64,000 bases of DNA from Cognatundibacterium oligocarboniphilum (GTDB lineage Bacteria; Pseudomonadota; Gammaproteobacteria; Burkholderiales; Burkholderiaceae_D), in contig NZ_JABXYJ010000003.1 in assembly GCF_013377855.1 (NCBI RefSeq), forward strand, positions 124,001-188,000. The letters run 5' to 3'. Positions 61,212-64,000 of this stretch are shown here, one piece after another (within the stretch, counting starts at the first letter, position 1; every line of letters starts with the position of its first letter). Under the pieces are notes generated by a model. It was not told the origin of the DNA and did no database searches. It saw only the letters and a program-made list of their open reading frames with translations. A program made the translations under genes and the position numbers.

Positions 61212-61605
61212 GTTCTTCTACCGTAATTTTGCTAAGGAATTTGTTTTTCGGATTCACCACTACGGTCAAGGCGTCAAATGCAATAGGCAACTCCATGTAC
61301 TTAATGCCGTTCTTGGCACATTCTTCCATCTCTTTTTTGAGAATGGGGCGAGATGCGTCAGAGATATCGGTTTCACCTTTACAGAACTTCTTAAAGCCAC
61401 CACCAGTTCCAGCAATGCCGATGGTGACTTTGACTGCACCTTTCTTACTAGCTTGATAATCGTCGGCAACGGCTTCGGTAATGGGGAAAACTGTGCTTGA
61501 GCCATCAATTTTAATAAAGGTTTGGGCATTTACTGGAATGGACAAGCCTGCAGTCAGCGTTAACAGAACAACGGAAGGCAGGTAATCAAAACGGAGGTTT
61601 TTCAT
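61075..61605 (-). CDS. pstS: phosphate-binding protein PstS, truncated
   Basis: An exported phosphate-binding protein fragment. Signal peptide (ending VNAQT), then [44 protein letters not shown] and [22 protein letters not shown] are typical of PstS/SphX. True homology covers 136 residues back to 61198; the last 41 residues of the open frame (61075-61197) are the antisense of glyQ and are spurious. About half the protein is missing. The gene lies downstream of a PilJ-like gene on the same strand. Because of the junction it is not functional as shown. Confidence 0.85.
   Translation of the reverse strand: MKNLRFDYLPSVVLLTLTAGLSIPVNAQTFIKIDGSSTVFPITEAVADDYQASKKGAVKVTIGIAGTGGGFKKFCKGETDISDASRPILKKEMEECAKNGIKYMELPIAFDALTVVVNPKNKFLSKITVEELKKMWQTRRRRKDVRFFRFLRVRSKPDRTHFRRLADTSPDVRYRK
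61196..61198. other. tail-to-tail junction of two truncated genes
   Basis: Both truncated frames end at the same point. The glyQ frame is right up to 61196, and the pstS frame on the minus strand is right back to 61198. To the right the DNA is visibly more AT-rich. There is no terminal repeat, transposase or tRNA at the point. A chimeric join in assembly or a rearrangement would explain it. Confidence 0.85.
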
Positions 61606-61665
61606 GGATTTTCCTTGGTTGGCGGGGCTAAAACTGAAATAAATACACTTTCTTCAATCGTTGCT

Positions 61666-62499
61666 TCAGTATTGCCAGCGTGCGGTATTCATCTTGTCTA
61701 TAGGCATTGAGTTGCTCAGATAGACCAGTTCAATCATTTGCTCGGCAATACGGTCACTTGTCGTTGAGATGTTGCGCAAGTCGTTGGTGCTATTTGTCAT
61801 CGAGACCAACGCTGTTTCATAGAACAACCATTGACCTCGGGCGACTTCGACGCGGGCTTTGAGTTGCTTATCAGATTCAGCTTCTGCGGTTAGTAAATCC
61901 AGGCCATTTTTGAATTCAATTCGAGATTGATTAAGATCCACCTGCAAGCCTTGCTTGGACACCATCGACTTGTCTAGCGATCTGAGCAGTATGATTTTTG
62001 CCATACGTTGAGCCAGTGAAGCCTGCCTGAGTGCCAGGGCAGCCAGGCGAGAACTGCCTTCGCTAGATTCTGCTTCGAGCGAAAACGATAAAAAATTCAA
62101 CTTATTTAGTAAATCCTCGTTCACGTCATACATCACACTGGCATTAGCCGCTGTTAGTTTGGGCAGGCTATCTACTTGATCTGTTAGCGCAGAATTGGCT
62201 CTCGTCAATGCTTTCGCTGTTTTGGCGGACTTGTCGTTGAGCCCATTCAATTCTTGGCGCATGCGACTAATAGAGGCAATTGATCGATCAAGCTCTCTTC
62301 GTGCTTGATCACCCAAAATTCCTAAGGCAATCTGCAAACTAAGCTTATAGCTGCGCTCAGATTCGATCCGACAGATACCCGCTGTAAGCAGACTGCCACC
62401 TGTATTCGCTATAGGGGGCTTAGAAAAAGCCGCGCGCGAATCGATACACAACATCAAAGAAATGACTGCGACAAATTTAATGTTAAGAATGGGGGGCAT
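61666..62499 (-). CDS. periplasmic protein with PilJ-type (type IV pili MCP N-terminal) domains
   Basis: A 277-residue exported, helical protein starting near a short signal peptide (KFVAVISLMLCID). It has two related helical repeats. The second is close to the PilJ N-terminal sensor motif: ALRQASLAQRMAKIILL, then an acidic helix and WLFYETALVSM. It has no kinase or methyl-accepting part and no downstream domain, so it is a stand-alone sensory module. It is upstream of pstS on the same strand with 60 bases between, so it may help sense phosphate or the PstS state. The ATG at 62499 is preferred over a TTG four codons earlier. Confidence 0.6.
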   Translation of the reverse strand: MPPILNIKFVAVISLMLCIDSRAAFSKPPIANTGGSLLTAGICRIESERSYKLSLQIALGILGDQARRELDRSIASISRMRQELNGLNDKSAKTAKALTRANSALTDQVDSLPKLTAANASVMYDVNEDLLNKLNFLSFSLEAESSEGSSRLAALALRQASLAQRMAKIILLRSLDKSMVSKQGLQVDLNQSRIEFKNGLDLLTAEAESDKQLKARVEVARGQWLFYETALVSMTNSTNDLRNISTTSDRIAEQMIELVYLSNSMPIDKMNTARWQY

Positions 62500-62665
62500 G
62501 GTTACGCTCAATCAATTTATATCGTTAAAAAGATATGCTTTTACATTACTGCAATTCAATAACTATGGAATTGATTGTAAGGATTTAGCGTGACATCTTC
62601 ATTACAGACAAAACTATGTGGTGATACACCGCAATGCATCACCCACAGGCCCATATTTTTTCTTG

Positions 62666-63835
62666 CTAAGAAGTGGTTATCGAAACACTTACCGCAATGA
62701 TGGCATCCAGAACGCACTGAAGTTTCTGATAGTCATAGGACTCGACATGACCATTCTGACTCAGGAAGTCTTTTTTATACTTGTCTTTATGTTCCAGCGC
62801 ACCTTGATAGACACCCAGTGCTTCATTGTAATTACTCCAGCGTACGCAAGCATTTTCTGGCAAATCAAGGTAACACTCGATTGCGGCACCACACCCATTG
62901 ATATCATCAAAATGTGGCCCCTGTGGCCCAATAGTGAGAAAACGGTTGAATGCCTCCAGATCGGGCAATTTCATCATTTTCATATTACCGGGAAGCGCCA
63001 GAGCATTACACTTCTTCATGCTGGCAACGCCTTCTGCATCGTTGTCAAAGATGAATACAACATTGTTTTGAATGCGGATGCTGACCAGGCCCTTCACAAA
63101 GTTCACCAGATTACCTGTGCCCGAAAATGGATAACCGTCCGCCATATCGACGAAACGAAAAAATTCGCTGATGTTCGGGCGTAAAACATCAAAAGCATGC
63201 CTTAGTATTTTTGCATCGGAACTACCCTCAGTGACAAGCAGGTATGCTGCATGCTCGCTTATCCCCGCTTGAATATGGTCGCGCTCTACCCACCCGCCTT
63301 TTACGACATCATTAAAGAACCAAATGACTGGCAAATCCAAATTCACAGGATTTTCTGCAAAAATCCTCAGTAATGTGTATGGGTCAAAATTCCTAATCAG
63401 TGCATATAAATCCCAATGGTTGGTTTCAACATCATGCGGGACTTGCACCGTTCGTACGGTCTGTAGAATTTCTAAAGGGCTAACTATGTCATCATTAAAT
63501 TCTTCGGAATACCTACTGCTCAATTTACTGACGTCGATTCCCTGAAGAATTTCCAATACCTGGTCGAAGGTGAAAGGCAATGGGTCCGCAAACGAGTAGG
63601 GATTAGGTCGTTCAAATTCGCGGCGTGCTCGTTCAAGCGTATGCCCTAAAAGTTCCAATCGCTCCAAGACCAATCTTAATGGACGTTCGTAATGCTCTTC
63701 GGGTGTTGTTTCCTCATGGAGTGGGGAAACAACTAAATCTTGTGCCTGAAATAATTCACTATGATAAGAAATAAATTCGTTCTTACTTTCCGTGATCGAA
63801 AATGGTCCAAGATTAAGTCCAGAATATGATCCCAT
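62666..63835 (-). CDS. HEPN/Toprim-associated protein, candidate defence nuclease
   Basis: A 389-residue protein. The opening MGSYSGLNLGPFSITESKNE fits the HEPN/Toprim-associated N-terminal domain family. A Toprim domain follows: VTEGSSDAK with Glu203 and Asp207, and FIFDNDAEG with Asp264 and Asp266. HEPN domains are usually RNases or their partners; Toprim domains cut or bind nucleic acids, as in OLD nucleases. Proteins with this pairing are commonly found in defence islands. A HEPN RxxxxH motif is not obvious here, so enzymatic detail is uncertain. It lies upstream of the PilJ-like gene on the same strand with 160 bases between. Confidence 0.7.
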   Translation of the reverse strand: MGSYSGLNLGPFSITESKNEFISYHSELFQAQDLVVSPLHEETTPEEHYERPLRLVLERLELLGHTLERARREFERPNPYSFADPLPFTFDQVLEILQGIDVSKLSSRYSEEFNDDIVSPLEILQTVRTVQVPHDVETNHWDLYALIRNFDPYTLLRIFAENPVNLDLPVIWFFNDVVKGGWVERDHIQAGISEHAAYLLVTEGSSDAKILRHAFDVLRPNISEFFRFVDMADGYPFSGTGNLVNFVKGLVSIRIQNNVVFIFDNDAEGVASMKKCNALALPGNMKMMKLPDLEAFNRFLTIGPQGPHFDDINGCGAAIECYLDLPENACVRWSNYNEALGVYQGALEHKDKYKKDFLSQNGHVESYDYQKLQCVLDAIIAVSVSITTS

Positions 63836-63916
63836 GTTGATAGTTTTTCGTTAATACGTTGAATCAAAATTTGATATTACCAACTATTCTGCGTATCCGA
63901 TTAGGACATTGCAAAA

Positions 63917-64000
63917 ATGTACATCGGCAATCATGAATTTAATAACGCCTCCAAGTTTGATCACGATCAAGCTCATATTCATGCTGTCAATTTAATTTTA
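63917..64000 (+). CDS. start of an unidentified gene, cut by the window edge
   Basis: A frame opens with ATG at 63917, preceded by AGGA nine bases upstream, and stays open to the last base (28 codons: MYIGNHEFNNASKFDHD, then QAHIHAVNLIL). It is divergent from the HEPN/Toprim gene. Too little is present to name a family. The His/Asn-rich start could be real, but the AT-rich DNA also makes chance frames likely. Confidence 0.35.
   Translation, partial: MYIGNHEFNNASKFDHDQAHIHAVNLIL

Overview
The window looks like chromosomal DNA of a betaproteobacterium, most likely Burkholderiales and possibly Oxalobacteraceae. This is inferred from gene content, protein style and a GC content that looks mid-50s by eye; I ran no search. 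Nearly all of 1-61196 is ordinary chromosome: metabolic, transport, envelope and signalling genes in short operons, with several clear intrinsic terminators and no rRNA, tRNA, CRISPR or IS element that I can see.

Layout. 1-5000: the end of a sugar-kinase-like gene coupled to an AmiD-type amidase lipoprotein (peptidoglycan recycling), two tiny membrane proteins, an HDOD protein, CreA and an amino-acid permease. 5100-11500: a DUF2946 protein with a TonB-dependent receptor, an M28 peptidase, ChaA and a GNAT enzyme. 11700-23700: metal and electrophile stress. This part holds MarC, cadR/cadA with a textbook MerR-type promoter, a c-di-GMP enzyme with a degenerate GGDEF domain, nemR/nemA sharing one operator sequence, and a MerR-type regulator divergent from a copper ATPase with two YHS domains. 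23700-29500: a phosphate-scavenging neighbourhood with a good Pho box, a secreted phosphoesterase, a TonB receptor and a metallophosphoesterase. 29600-38900: guaC, a TonB-like lipoprotein, cheW, tcdA, a hemerythrin, pdxH, a MurG-like glycosyltransferase with a membrane partner, a GH24 lysozyme paired with an unknown membrane protein, and msrA. 39000-44000: a three-gene SMC condensin operon of the MukBEF/MksBEF/JetABC type with no JetD nuclease. 44000-60400: a glutathione transferase, an MFS exporter, a DksA-like protein, a POT peptide transporter, an RND pump with its adaptor, leucine dehydrogenase, a TM2 protein, a small Cys protein, YkgJ and an exonuclease cluster, and a PAS-LOV-like-GGDEF-EAL protein.

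The last 2.8 kb are different. glyQ stops after residue 198, exactly where a pstS gene on the opposite strand also stops, so two conserved genes are fused tail to tail at 61196-61198. Beyond that point the DNA is visibly more AT-rich and encodes truncated PstS, a PilJ-like periplasmic protein, a HEPN/Toprim-type candidate defence protein and the start of another gene. Because glyQ is normally essential, this is either an assembly chimera or a recombination event with an intact glyQ elsewhere.

Main leads: the JetD-less condensin operon, the HEPN/Toprim protein and its junction, an RcnR/CsoR-type operator with a 16-residue ORF in the cadR-cadA gap, a LOV-like domain lacking its photoactive cysteine, and the lysozyme/membrane-protein pair.
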